DNA from: Embleya sp042956465
GTDB lineage: Bacteria; Actinomycetota; Actinomycetes; Streptomycetales; Streptomycetaceae
Reading direction: 5' to 3'
Assembly (NCBI RefSeq): GCF_042956465.1
Contig: NZ_JBIBGL010000005.1
Span: 124,001-188,000 of the forward strand
DNA length: 64,000 bases
This document shows positions 34,635-43,335 of the stretch, piece by piece (within the stretch, counting starts at the first letter, position 1; every line of letters starts with the position of its first letter). The notes beneath the pieces were generated by a model. The model did no database searches. It had not been told where the DNA came from and saw nothing but the letters and a program-made list of their open reading frames with translations. The position numbers and the translations under genes are program-made.

Positions 34635-35576
34635 ATGAAGATCGCCATCCTCGACGACTACCAGGACGTGGCCCGCGGGCTGGCCGACTGGGATTCGCTG
34701 GGCGCCGACGTACGGGTGTTCACCGAACCGTTCGCGGACGCCGTCGAGGTGGTCGACGCGCTGGCGGGCTTCGAGGCGATCGTCGCGATGCGCGAGCGCA
34801 CCCGGTTTCCGGCCGAAGTGCTGGCCGGGTTGGCCGACCTGCGGCTCCTGGTCACCACCGGACCGGTGAACGCGGCCATCGACGTCGCCGCCGCGCGCGA
34901 GCTGGGCATCGTGGTGTGCGGGACGGGTTACGTCGCGTACCCGACCGCCGAGCTGACCTGGACGCTGATCCTGGCCGCCGCCCGGAACCTCCCGGCCGAG
35001 GTGCACTCGATGCGCACCGGCGGCTGGCAGGTCGGGCTCGGCGTCGGATTGCGTGGCAAGGTGCTGGGCTTGCTGGGCCTGGGCCGACTCGGCACCGAGG
35101 TGGCCCGGATCGGGCAGGCGTTCGGCATGGAGTGCGTGGCCTGGAGCAAGAACCTCACCACCGAACGGGCCGCCGGACACGGCGTGACCGCGGTGGCCCG
35201 GGAGGAGCTGTTCGCGCGCGCCGACGTGCTCTCCGTGCACACCGTGCTCAGCGCCCGCACCCGGGGCCTGGTCGGCCCGGCCGAGCTGGCGCTGATGAAG
35301 CCGACCGCGATCCTGGTGAACACCTCGCGTGGCCCGATCGTGGACGAGACCGCACTGCTGGGTGCACTGCGCGCGAAGTCGATCGCCGCGGCGGCGCTGG
35401 ACGTCTACGACATCGAGCCACTGCCCGCCGACCACCCGTTGCGCGGCCTGGACAACGTGATCCTCACCCCGCACATCGGCTACGTCACGCGCGAGTTGTA
35501 CGAGACGTTCTACCGCGACGCGGTCGAGGACATCACCGCCTTCCGCGCGGGCCGACCGATCCGCGTGCTCGCCTAG
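34635..35576 (+). CDS. D-2-hydroxyacid dehydrogenase family protein
   Basis: 313 residues. The NAD-binding Rossmann loop GLLGLGRLGTEVARI is followed by the conserved Arg (NTSRGPIVDE), Glu (DIEPL) and His (LTPHIGY) of the D-isomer dehydrogenase active site. It reduces 2-keto acids to D-2-hydroxyacids or the reverse. GGGAG precedes the ATG. It follows the methyltransferase by 56 bases and may share its transcript. Substrate unknown. Confidence 0.92.
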   Translation: MKIAILDDYQDVARGLADWDSLGADVRVFTEPFADAVEVVDALAGFEAIVAMRERTRFPAEVLAGLADLRLLVTTGPVNAAIDVAAARELGIVVCGTGYVAYPTAELTWTLILAAARNLPAEVHSMRTGGWQVGLGVGLRGKVLGLLGLGRLGTEVARIGQAFGMECVAWSKNLTTERAAGHGVTAVAREELFARADVLSVHTVLSARTRGLVGPAELALMKPTAILVNTSRGPIVDETALLGALRAKSIAAAALDVYDIEPLPADHPLRGLDNVILTPHIGYVTRELYETFYRDAVEDITAFRAGRPIRVLA

Positions 35577-35649
35577 CCGGTAGCCGGTCACTCGGGTTCG
35601 GCGGGCCGGCCCCGGGCCGCCGGCGCCGAGTACCGTTCGTGGATCACGA

Positions 35650-36126
35650 TCACCTGGTCCGGCCCGGATCCGGTCCCGGGTCGTCCGGGTCGGCGCCTCG
35701 GTCGTCGGCCGTGCGGGTGCGGCCGTGTACCTGCGTGGGATGAGCCCGGTGCGGCACATGCGCCGCGCCGGAGGCGTCCGGGCGCAGCCACCGCAGGTAG
35801 CCGAACACGCCCACCACCGCCAGCGTGGCCACGGTCGCGCAGATCGCCGCCAGCTCGACCGCCGCGGAGCCGGTCAGGACCGCGGCGACCAGCAGGCCCA
35901 TCGCGGCGCCGCACGCCATCAGGGCGGTCCATTTCGATATCGCCATTCCATCGGGTGCCCGCACGTGTACGTGCGCTCGCATCCGGCGACGGCGCGGAGC
36001 CGACTCGGGAATCGGGTCCTCGAACACGCGCAGCAGCGCGACGAACTGCTCGTCCTGGAGCAGCGACTTCTCCAGCCGCGCAAGAGTCCGACGTTCCCGG
36101 CCCGAAAGCGAAGGTCCGTCCACCAC
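35650..36126 (-). CDS. DUF3040-domain membrane protein
   Basis: 158 residues. LSGRERRTLARLEKSLLQDEQF at the start is the DUF3040 motif, normally followed by two membrane helices, seen here at about 77-95 and 98-117. The tail is Arg/Asp/Pro-rich. The double GTG start is placed by GGGAGG; longer in-frame extension is Arg-rich and unlikely. Function unknown; common and often multicopy in actinomycetes. Two GATTCGGATT repeats lie 130-150 bases upstream. Confidence 0.8.
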   Translation of the reverse strand: MVDGPSLSGRERRTLARLEKSLLQDEQFVALLRVFEDPIPESAPRRRRMRAHVHVRAPDGMAISKWTALMACGAAMGLLVAAVLTGSAAVELAAICATVATLAVVGVFGYLRWLRPDASGAAHVPHRAHPTQVHGRTRTADDRGADPDDPGPDPGRTR

Positions 36127-36355
36127 ATCCACCTCCCACCCGGGAGCGCGGGGCGGGACCCGTGAGGCGGGGTGCGCCGGGCGGTATCCGCCGAGGCGAA
36201 CCGTTCGCCGGCGGGACCGACCGGCGGCCCGGTCCTGGGTTCGGATCACTCAGATTCGGATTGATCGATTCGGATTTCTGACCTCTTCGCCGATTGGTGC
36301 ACCTCTTCGGATCGCCGGTGTGGAGCATCGATGCGTCTCGCCGCGACCGGCTGCG

Positions 36356-36799
36356 CTACAACCGGCGCAGCCCGACGACGCCTCGCAACGCGAGCATGAG
36401 AGCCATCAGGCACGCCACGCCGCCGACGATCACGTTGCTCGTGATGGTGCGGGTGGTGTCGACGGCTCCGGTCACGGCCCAGGGGGCCACGATCGTCCAG
36501 GCTCCGATGCAGAACGCGGCCCAGCTCATCGCATGCGTGCGTTCGTAGGCGGAGCCGAAGCCGCCCATCAGGAACGCGAGCGCCACGCCGGTGATCAGGT
36601 TGGCCGTCGCCAGAGTCGTGAAGCCGTTGAACCCCACGATCCATGGGGAGGCCGCCAGGTAGACGCCGCACAGCATGCCCAGGGCTTCCGCCCCCTGTGC
36701 CACCGGGCCGGTCGTGGCCCGTTCGGAGTGAGCTCGAAGTGTGACTATGTCCGGATGCTGTTCAATCGGTGACGATGTCGGCGAGGACACGTCCACCAC
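36356..36799 (-). CDS. SPW-repeat membrane protein
   Basis: 147 residues. About four membrane segments with two SPW-like motifs, ASPWIVGF near residue 51 and a variant VAPWAV near 105. The family is small integral membrane proteins of unknown role. The start is ambiguous: two adjacent GTGs and a third three codons later all follow AAAGAGG. Divergent from the ArsR regulator. Confidence 0.8.
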   Translation of the reverse strand: MVDVSSPTSSPIEQHPDIVTLRAHSERATTGPVAQGAEALGMLCGVYLAASPWIVGFNGFTTLATANLITGVALAFLMGGFGSAYERTHAMSWAAFCIGAWTIVAPWAVTGAVDTTRTITSNVIVGGVACLMALMLALRGVVGLRRL

Positions 36800-36930
36800 C
36801 CTCTTTCCGAGGAATCACGGTCCCCTGGTTGATAGCCGACGCACTCCCGACCAATCCCCCCGAACTCGAATATTTACCGCATATTTTCCCCACCGTGCGC
36901 TCGCCGTGAGCTGCGGATTGACACGGCCGC

Positions 36931-36941
36931 TACATATCGAG
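36931..36941 (+). promoter_or_regulatory. ArsR half-operator upstream of its own gene
   Basis: TACATATCGAG lies right after a good -35 box (TTGACA, 36918-36923), 34 bases before the regulator's start. The first seven bases equal the half-site of the full operator at 37384-37401, so the regulator probably controls itself. Confidence 0.5.
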
Positions 36942-36974
36942 AAAACTGGATGCAACATACCCGGAAGGAACCCC

Positions 36975-37286
36975 GTGGACCCGCTGGCCATTCACAAGGC
37001 GCTCGCCAACCCGGCGCGGCTTCGGTTCATGCACTGGCTGAAGGAGCCCGCGAAGTACTTCGACGAGAACTCCTACCGCCGGCAGGGCCTGGGCTTCCAC
37101 ATCGGCGTCTGCGTCGGCGACATCCAGGCGCGGGCCGGACTGGCGCAGTCGGTGGTGTCCGGCTACCTCCAGACGCTCAAGGACGCGGGGTTGCTCGACT
37201 CGGAGCGCATCGGCAAGTGGACCTACTACCGCCGCAACGAGCAGGCGATCGCCGCCTTCGCCGAGCACGTCCGCACCGAACTCTGA
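36975..37286 (+). CDS. ArsR-family helix-turn-helix regulator
   Basis: 103 residues, a single winged helix. IHKALANPARLRFMHWL, the recognition helix in AGLAQSVVSGYLQTLKDAGLL and the wing ERIGKWTYYRRNE are typical. A long loop after helix 1 (KYFDENSYRRQGLGFHIGVCVGDI) contains one Cys; no clear metal site is present. GTG with AAGGAA. Likely a repressor of the MFS gene just downstream. Confidence 0.9.
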   Translation: MDPLAIHKALANPARLRFMHWLKEPAKYFDENSYRRQGLGFHIGVCVGDIQARAGLAQSVVSGYLQTLKDAGLLDSERIGKWTYYRRNEQAIAAFAEHVRTEL

Positions 37287-37383
37287 CGGACGCGGGACCG
37301 AGCCGCCACACGCCCGGCACACCCGCCCGTACCTCTCCCGGCACCGGCGCCCTCATCGGGGTGCTCCCATGTCTTCACGCATC

Positions 37384-37401
37384 TACATATCTCGATATGT
37401 A
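37384..37401. promoter_or_regulatory. ArsR operator TACATATCTCGATATGTA
   Basis: A 7-bp perfect inverted repeat with a CTCG spacer, 22 bases before the MFS start. The form (ATAT-N-ATAT) is that of ArsR-family operators. TATCGAG follows, repeating the sequence found upstream of the regulator. Confidence 0.65.
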
Positions 37402-37423
37402 TCGAGAGAATCGAAAGGCCACG

Positions 37424-38656
37424 ATGAGAAACACCTCCCTGACGGTCCCGACCCTCGCCCTGGGCGTGTTCGGGATCATCACCACCGAGATGGGCATCGT
37501 CGGCGTGCTGCCCCAGGTCGCGGACGATCTCGATGTCAGCGCCTCCACCGCCGGTCTGCTCGTCGGCGTCTTCGCCCTGGTGATCGCGGTGTCCGGGCCG
37601 TTCATGACGCTGCTCGCCTCGGGCCTCGATCGCAAGACCGTGCTCGCGACGGCGATCGCCGTGTTCGCGGTGTCGAATGCGGTGTACGCGCTGACCACCC
37701 GGTTCGAGGTGATGTTCGCGTTCCGGATCATCCCCGCCGTCTTCCACCCGGTCTTCTTCTCGGTCGCGCTGGCGACCGCGGCGAAGCTGGTGCCCGCGCG
37801 GGACGCGGTGCGGGCCACCACGCGCGTGTTCGCCGGCGTCACCGTCGGCTTCGCCTTCGGCGTGCCGCTGACCTCCTACCTCGCCGAGCACCTCTCCCTC
37901 CAGGCGGCGTTCTGGTTCGCCGCCGTGGTCAACCTGATCGCGTTCGTGGGCATCCTGCGCTTCCTCCCGGCCATGCCGGTGGAGCGGCGACACTCCTACG
38001 GCGCCCAGGTGGGCGTGCTGCGCAGCGGCCGGATGTGGCTGACCATCCTGTCCGTGGTCCTGGTCTTCGCGTCGATGTTCTCGGTCTACGGCTACTTCGC
38101 CGAATACCTGGACGAGGTCACCGACCTGGACGGGTCCTGGGTCGGTGCGCTGCTGATGGCCTTCGGCGTCGTGATGATCCTGGGCAACTTCGCCTTCGGC
38201 GCGCTGTTGCGGCGCAACCCGGTCCGCACGGTGCTGCTGTTTCCCGCCCTGTGCCTGGCCGTCTATCCGCTGCTGTACGCGGTCGGCCCGTATCCCGCGG
38301 CGATGGTGGCTGCGGTACCGATCTGGGGCGCGGTGCACGCCGGCGGGCTGATCGTCAGCCAGAGTTGGCTGGGGCGCGACGCCCGGGACTTCCCCGAGTT
38401 CGGCAACAGCCTGTTCATCTCCTTCTCCAACCTGGGCATCACCGCGGGCACCACGGTCGGCGGTTGGGTGCTGAGCGCCGCCGGAGCGCGCGAACTGGCC
38501 TGGGTGGGCGCCGGCTTCGCCCTCGCCGCACTGGCCGCGATGCTGCTGCGACTCGGCCTGGACCGGATGCGGCCGCGCCGGCGCTCCGCCGAGACCGCGC
38601 CGGCGCCCGCCCGGAGGCCGACGCCGGCCACCCGCGCGCCGGCCGAACCGGTGTAA
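37424..38656 (+). CDS. MFS efflux transporter (DHA1/AraJ-like)
   Basis: 410 residues, 12 membrane segments. The motif-A loop after segment 2 reads ASGLDRKTVL, and GVFGIITTEMGIVGVLPQVADDL at segment 1 with PAVFHPVFFSVALATAAKLVP is characteristic of arabinose-efflux or chloramphenicol-resistance-type exporters. It lies under an ArsR-type operator and is expected to be derepressed by the exported compound. Ends 24 bases from the convergent Thg1-like gene. Confidence 0.9.
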   Translation: MRNTSLTVPTLALGVFGIITTEMGIVGVLPQVADDLDVSASTAGLLVGVFALVIAVSGPFMTLLASGLDRKTVLATAIAVFAVSNAVYALTTRFEVMFAFRIIPAVFHPVFFSVALATAAKLVPARDAVRATTRVFAGVTVGFAFGVPLTSYLAEHLSLQAAFWFAAVVNLIAFVGILRFLPAMPVERRHSYGAQVGVLRSGRMWLTILSVVLVFASMFSVYGYFAEYLDEVTDLDGSWVGALLMAFGVVMILGNFAFGALLRRNPVRTVLLFPALCLAVYPLLYAVGPYPAAMVAAVPIWGAVHAGGLIVSQSWLGRDARDFPEFGNSLFISFSNLGITAGTTVGGWVLSAAGARELAWVGAGFALAALAAMLLRLGLDRMRPRRRSAETAPAPARRPTPATRAPAEPV

Positions 38657-38680
38657 CCCCGCGCGGGTGGGGTGCGACGT

Positions 38681-39436
38681 TCAGGGCGCGGGATCCGCGA
38701 GCGCGGCGATCAGCGCACGATACTCGTCCTTCATCGGCAGCTCCCGCTCCACCCGCACCCGCCGCCGGACGGCCGAGACCTCGACCTCGCGAACCGGGTC
38801 GTAGCCGGTCCGCTCGAAGCGCTCCCACCACACGCCGACCCCGCGCCGCTGCCACGCGGGCAGTTCGTCGAAGTTCACGCCGTGCGCGAAGAGCAGCTCG
38901 TTCTTGTCCGCCTTCGAGCTCCGCGCCAACATCTGCGTGGCGGCCCGGGCGGACTTCCCGTCCTTGCGCAGCGTCCAGTAGCACCAGCCGTTGAGCGCGC
39001 ACCGCGCGGCATCGACCTGCCGCCAGGAGAAGTAGTCGACCACGTCCCCGACGCTCGTCCCCATCCAGATCCGGCTGTCGAAGTGGGCCGGTATCCCCGC
39101 GTGATGGGTGAACGTCGCAGAGGCGATCCCGGCGGTCACCGAGACCAGCTTCTCCACCTCCCGGCCGAACATCTCGAACGACGGGTCGAGCAGGATCGAT
39201 ATCTCGTCGCTCTCGGTGTAGGCGTAGCGGGCGTCCAGTTCGGTGAACAGCGCCTGTGCGGTCTCGGCCATGAGTGCGCCGAACCGCTCGTCGAAGGGCT
39301 TTTCGAAGTGCTCCTCGGTGAAACGCGAGAACGACCGACCGTCCACCCGGATCACCGTCCACGCGCCGGGCAGCAGCACCAACGAGTGAAACCACTCCCG
39401 CGACCGTTGCATCGCCTCGAACCGATCGGCATCCAT
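38681..39436 (-). CDS. Thg1-like 3'-5' RNA polymerase (tRNAHis guanylyltransferase family)
   Basis: 251 residues. Catalytic metal ligands are D32 in RVDGRSFSRF and D77/E78 in YTESDEIS. FSWRQVDAARCALNGW aligns with the eukaryotic WRQADCHINNLYNT block, but the tRNAHis-specific HINN is replaced by ARCA. ADKNELLF is conserved. Lack of HINN is the mark of bacterial Thg1-like proteins, which repair 5'-truncated tRNAs by templated reverse-direction addition. It starts seven bases after a polynucleotide-kinase-like gene, with which it forms a probable RNA-repair operon. Confidence 0.9.
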   Translation of the reverse strand: MDADRFEAMQRSREWFHSLVLLPGAWTVIRVDGRSFSRFTEEHFEKPFDERFGALMAETAQALFTELDARYAYTESDEISILLDPSFEMFGREVEKLVSVTAGIASATFTHHAGIPAHFDSRIWMGTSVGDVVDYFSWRQVDAARCALNGWCYWTLRKDGKSARAATQMLARSSKADKNELLFAHGVNFDELPAWQRRGVGVWWERFERTGYDPVREVEVSAVRRRVRVERELPMKDEYRALIAALADPAP

Positions 39437-39443
39437 AGCCCCG

Positions 39444-39902
39444 TCACCCCTCGTTCGCCGCCTCGACCACGAAGCCGCCCGCGCCGTCGAACCGCACGAC
39501 GTACAGGGCGTCGAACCCCTCGTCCGCCCCCGGCGCCCGCAGCCGCCTCAGCGTGGCACGAACCCCGACCTCGGGCACCCGGGTTTTCCCCACCCGCTCG
39601 GCATTGCGCGCCAGGGACCCGACCGGATCCGGCGGAAACCAGTAACCGACCACGTCCGCACCCCACACCCGGGCGAGTTCGATGATCGGCCGGCGATCCT
39701 CCGGCGCGGGATTGGTGTTGTCGACGGCGACGTCGCGACCGGCCGCCAAGGCCTCCTCGATCAGCCGCTGCTGCCGACGCTGTCGGTTCCGCGCCCGGGG
39801 GAAGTCGTCCTTGCTCACGTGAACGTGCGTTGCGGCCAGGACCATCCGGTGGAAGGTCGACTTGCCCGACGCCTGGAGGCCCATCAAAATCGCCACCCGC
39901 AT
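39444..39902 (-). CDS. T4 Pnk-like polynucleotide kinase domain protein
   Basis: 152 residues, a single P-loop kinase domain without phosphatase. GLQASGKSTF is the Walker A motif; SKDDFPRAR (the substrate-binding Asp), DNTNPAPEDRR and the lid RNAERVGKTRVP correspond in order to the kinase half of T4 Pnk. It would phosphorylate 5'-OH RNA or DNA ends. First gene of a two-gene unit with the Thg1-like polymerase: 5' phosphorylation followed by 5' repair is a logical sequence. An AAA-type kinase with small-molecule substrate is the alternative. Confidence 0.85.
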   Translation of the reverse strand: MRVAILMGLQASGKSTFHRMVLAATHVHVSKDDFPRARNRQRRQQRLIEEALAAGRDVAVDNTNPAPEDRRPIIELARVWGADVVGYWFPPDPVGSLARNAERVGKTRVPEVGVRATLRRLRAPGADEGFDALYVVRFDGAGGFVVEAANEG

Positions 39903-40032
39903 GCTCGCTCTGTCTCCTGCTCTCCCGTTCGCTCGCGGGAATCGATCGGGTGAGGCGCAGACTAGAGCCCGGAGGGACGATCGGGTTGGGTCGTTCGGGG
40001 GTTTGGTGAGTGGGCGTGTGCACACTGTGAGC

Positions 40033-40365
40033 ATGGAAAAGCTCTCCTTGGATGCCCAGGTCCGCGAACTGCTCAAGCTCGCCGCCGCCTCGTCGACGGG
40101 GCGCAGCGCCCACACCGTGTACGGCGGCCACGAGCACGTGTTGCGGCAGACCCTGATCGTGCTGACCGCCGGCACCGTGCTGGCCGAGCACGAGAACCCG
40201 GGCGAGGCCACGCTGCTGGTGCTGCGCGGGCGGGTCGTGCTGGTCAGCGGCGAGACGTCGTGGGAGGGGCGGTCCGGCGACTTCCTGGTGGTCCCCAAGA
40301 CGCGGCACAGCGTGGAGGCGCTGGAGGATTCGGCGGTGTTGCTCACCGTGGCCAAGCGCGACTGA
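40033..40365 (+). CDS. Small cupin-domain protein
   Basis: 110 residues, one beta-barrel: RQTLIVLTAGTVLAEHENPGEATLLVLRG carries cupin motif 1 with His/Glu ligands, and GDFLVVPKTRHSVEAL carries motif 2. Such small cupins bind metal and may be isomerases, dioxygenases or binding proteins. Divergent from the RNA-repair pair. No further clue to function. Confidence 0.82.
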   Translation: MEKLSLDAQVRELLKLAAASSTGRSAHTVYGGHEHVLRQTLIVLTAGTVLAEHENPGEATLLVLRGRVVLVSGETSWEGRSGDFLVVPKTRHSVEALEDSAVLLTVAKRD

Positions 40366-40639
40366 CCGGCGCCGGTCGCGGATCGGCGTCCGGCCCGGGC
40401 GGGAGAGCGTGCTGCCCGGGTCGGACGGGATTCACCTGCGCGGGGCCGGAGCGCTGCATCGGCTGCTCCTCGGCGTCGATCGCCGTGCCCTCGTCCATTG
40501 TGTTCCATGGCCGTGACCGGGTGCGAGCAGGGTCGACCGTGCCGGTGGCCGCCCGCGGCTCGCGTGGCACGACCCGGGCCGGCCCGCCGGCATCATGGCG
40601 GTGCCGAAGCAGCCCCGATCCGAAGTAGGCAAGCACGTG

Positions 40640-41203
40640 ATGAACCTGTTCGACGTCGAGACGCTACCGGTCGGCCCGTGGCGCAACGGCGGCGGCGACA
40701 CCCGCGAAATCGGGTCGCAATCGCCGACGGACTCGGCGGAGGCGGACTTCGACTGGCGCGCGAGCGTCGCGACGATCGCCGCCGACGGGCCGTTCTCCGC
40801 CTTCCCCGGCGTCGACCGCACGATCACCCTGTTGGCGGGCGACGGCGTACACCTGGTCGGCGACGACGGGCTCGACCACCGTCTGGACCGACCCGGCGAG
40901 CCGTTCGCCTTCTCCGGTGACACGGGACTGCGGGCCACGCTGCTCGGCGGCGACACCCGCGTGCTCAACATCATGACCCGGCGCGGGCAATGGGCCGCCC
41001 GGGTGCGCCGTGCCGATGCACCGCTGCTCCCGGCCGCCGGTCACGCCGGCGTGGTGTACGTCCTGTCCGCGCCGGCCGGCGACGGGTCCGGGTCGGCGCT
41101 GCGGGCGGGGCAGGGGGCCTGGTGGACGAGCGGCACCGCCGGGCCGGCGGTGCCGCTCGCAAGCGGTGCGGTCGCACTGTGGGCGGACCTTCGTCCGCTG
41201 TAG
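40640..41203 (+). CDS. HutD/Ves-family protein
   Basis: 187 residues. PVGPWRNGGGDTREIG near the start and FSAFPGVDRTITLLAGDG are HutD signatures; the fold is a bicupin. HutD modulates histidine utilisation in pseudomonads, probably as a formiminoglutamate sensor, but no hut genes are in view. Start uncertain: ATG here, with GTG one codon earlier and an ATG 15 codons upstream; none has a strong ribosome-binding site. Confidence 0.82.
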   Translation: MNLFDVETLPVGPWRNGGGDTREIGSQSPTDSAEADFDWRASVATIAADGPFSAFPGVDRTITLLAGDGVHLVGDDGLDHRLDRPGEPFAFSGDTGLRATLLGGDTRVLNIMTRRGQWAARVRRADAPLLPAAGHAGVVYVLSAPAGDGSGSALRAGQGAWWTSGTAGPAVPLASGAVALWADLRPL

Positions 41204-41294
41204 GGGTGGCTGTGCCGTAGCGCCTACCCGGCGGCACCGACGCCGTGCTGCCGACGCGGTGTCGCCGATCGGGTAGCGCTGACGTGCGGACGAT

Positions 41295-43037
41295 TCAGGG
41301 CATCGTGCGCAGGTGCGCCGCAATCGTGTTGGCCAGGGCGTAGCCGGCGGTCGCGTCCCAGTTGGCCGACCACGTCATCGCCCCGCGGATGCCGGGCCAG
41401 GTGGTGGCGGGTCGGAAGCTCCCGCAATTGGTGCCCGCGGCCAGGCAGTCCAGGGCGTTGTTCACCACACCGGGCGAGACGTAGCCGCTGCCGGCCGCGC
41501 GCCCGGTGGCCGGTACGCCGAGCGCGACCTGGTCGGGGCGCAGCCCGCCCTGGAGTTGGATGCACGCCTGGGCGGTCAGGAAGTCGACGCCGCCCTGGGC
41601 GTAGAGCTTCCGGTCGCAGCCGAACATGGTTCCGGAGTTGTAGTACTGCATGTGCACGATGGTCAGGATGTCCTTGATGCCCAGGGCGAGTTGGAAGTAC
41701 GCGGCCTGGTCGGACTGCATGTCCAGGGTCTGCGGGGCCATCGTGATGATCAGGCTCGTGCCGATCTGCGCCCGGATGGCACGCAGCGCGGTGGCCATGT
41801 ACGTGGGGCTGACCCCGTTCTCCAGGTCGATGTCGACGCCGTCGAAGCCGTATTCGCGCAGCAGCGCGGTGGTGGTGCTCGCGAAGGTGGCCGCCGACGC
41901 GCTGTCGCCGACCCAGACCGCGCCGAGTTCGCCGCCGACCGACAGGATCACCTTCTGTCCGCGGGCGTGCATGGTGGCGACGTCGGCCTTGAGGTCGGCG
42001 TTGGTGTAGCCGCCGAGCGCGGTGGACAGGCCCGGGTCGACGCCGAAGGTGACCGCTCCCCAGCGGGTGCGGTCGGCCTCGGCGAAGGCCACCGCGACCA
42101 GGTTGTAGGACGCGGGCACGTCGCGCAGGCGCAGGTTCGCGGAGCCGTTGACGAAGTTGTGCCAGTAGCCGGTCATCACCCGCTTGGGCAGGCCGGTCGG
42201 GTCCTGGCCGGTGGGCCCGTCCGGACCGGTGGTGACCGTGACCGGCGCCGAACGCGCGGACGTTCCGGCGCTGTTGGTCGCGGCGACGGAGAAGGTGTAG
42301 GTCGTCTCGGGGGTCAGGCCCGGTATCTCGGCGGCGGGGCCGGTGACCGTGGCCACCTTGGTGTCGGCGCGGAAGACGTCGTACGCGGTCGCGCCGGGCA
42401 CCGCGGACCAGGTCAGCGAGACGCTGCGCGCGGTGCTGCCGGCCGCGGCCAGGCCGGTGGGTACGGCCGGGATCGTGGTGTTGCCGCCGGGGCCGACGAG
42501 CGAGACGTCGTCCGCGAGGTAGGCGGGTTGTCCGTACCAGCCGTTGAGGTGGAGCGTGACGCTGGTGGTGTTCGGGCCGGTGCGGAACGTGGTGGTGAGC
42601 TTTTGCCACGTGGTGGCCGAGGAGGTCCACGTGGAGACGTCCGTGGTGCCGGTGCCGCTCGCACCGAGGTAGATGTACGAGCCCTGGACCCAGGCGGATT
42701 CGGTGTAGTCGGAGTTCGGTTGCACCGCCACGGTCTGGCTGCAGCGGGCGTTGTCGCCGCCCGCCGGGGTGGCCTTGAGGGCGCCGGTGCCGGTGTGCAC
42801 CGGCGTGCTTGCCGGACTGCCGGAGCCGGCGGAGCAGGTCCAGCCGGACAGGCCGGACTCGAAGCCGCCGTTCACCACGAGTTCGGCGGCGGCGGGTGCG
42901 GGAGAGGCGAGCGCGAGCAGGCCGGCCGAGGCCATCGCGCATGCGGTGAGCAGGGTGGTGACGAGGCGGCGCGGGGTGCGCCTGCGGCGTGCGGCGGCCT
43001 GGTCCGCGCGGCCGCCTGGGGGACGTATCGGTGCCAT
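41295..43037 (-). CDS. Secreted GH18 chitinase with N-terminal binding domain
   Basis: 580 residues. A twin-basic signal peptide (RRRRTPRRLVTT, hydrophobic core, cut near APAAA) is followed by a carbohydrate-binding beta-sandwich (ELVVNGGFESGLSGWTC), a fibronectin III domain (PAVPTGLAAAGSTARSVSLTW) and the GH18 barrel. The catalytic motif DxxDxDxE is FDGVDIDLENG. It cleaves chitin to chitobiose outside the cell. GGGAGGA precedes the chosen ATG. A TGGTCCAGACCT box 214 bases upstream fits chitin-inducible control. Confidence 0.93.
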   Translation of the reverse strand: MAPIRPPGGRADQAAARRRRTPRRLVTTLLTACAMASAGLLALASPAPAAAELVVNGGFESGLSGWTCSAGSGSPASTPVHTGTGALKATPAGGDNARCSQTVAVQPNSDYTESAWVQGSYIYLGASGTGTTDVSTWTSSATTWQKLTTTFRTGPNTTSVTLHLNGWYGQPAYLADDVSLVGPGGNTTIPAVPTGLAAAGSTARSVSLTWSAVPGATAYDVFRADTKVATVTGPAAEIPGLTPETTYTFSVAATNSAGTSARSAPVTVTTGPDGPTGQDPTGLPKRVMTGYWHNFVNGSANLRLRDVPASYNLVAVAFAEADRTRWGAVTFGVDPGLSTALGGYTNADLKADVATMHARGQKVILSVGGELGAVWVGDSASAATFASTTTALLREYGFDGVDIDLENGVSPTYMATALRAIRAQIGTSLIITMAPQTLDMQSDQAAYFQLALGIKDILTIVHMQYYNSGTMFGCDRKLYAQGGVDFLTAQACIQLQGGLRPDQVALGVPATGRAAGSGYVSPGVVNNALDCLAAGTNCGSFRPATTWPGIRGAMTWSANWDATAGYALANTIAAHLRTMP

Positions 43038-43250
43038 CGTGGGGTGTTCCTCCCGTACCGGCCCGGGCGATTGCCTGCGGGCGTGGGCGTGCGTGGAAGG
43101 GAGGGTGGACCCGGGTCGGCACCGCACTGCCTGATGGGACGTCAGGCTGCCTCGGCGCAGGGCGTGCGCAGGCCGTCCGGGCGCACCCGAGGGTGCCGGG
43201 GGTGCCTGTGTGTCAGACGAGTTGACCGCCGGTGCCCGCGAACTGTCAAT

Positions 43251-43265
43251 AGGTCTGGACCAATT
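43251..43265 (-). promoter_or_regulatory. Chitinase-type operator box
   Basis: AGGTCTGGACCAATT, read on the minus strand as AATTGGTCCAGACCT, in the orientation of the chitinase gene. Identical over 14 bases to the two boxes near hyuA. Only one exact copy is seen here, where characterised chitinase promoters often carry two. Confidence 0.65.
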
Positions 43266-43335
43266 GCCTCGGCGCGACCTCGCCCCGGCCTCGCCTCCGC
43301 CGCGATCACGCCTCGATCCGCGGGCGGCGGTGGGT

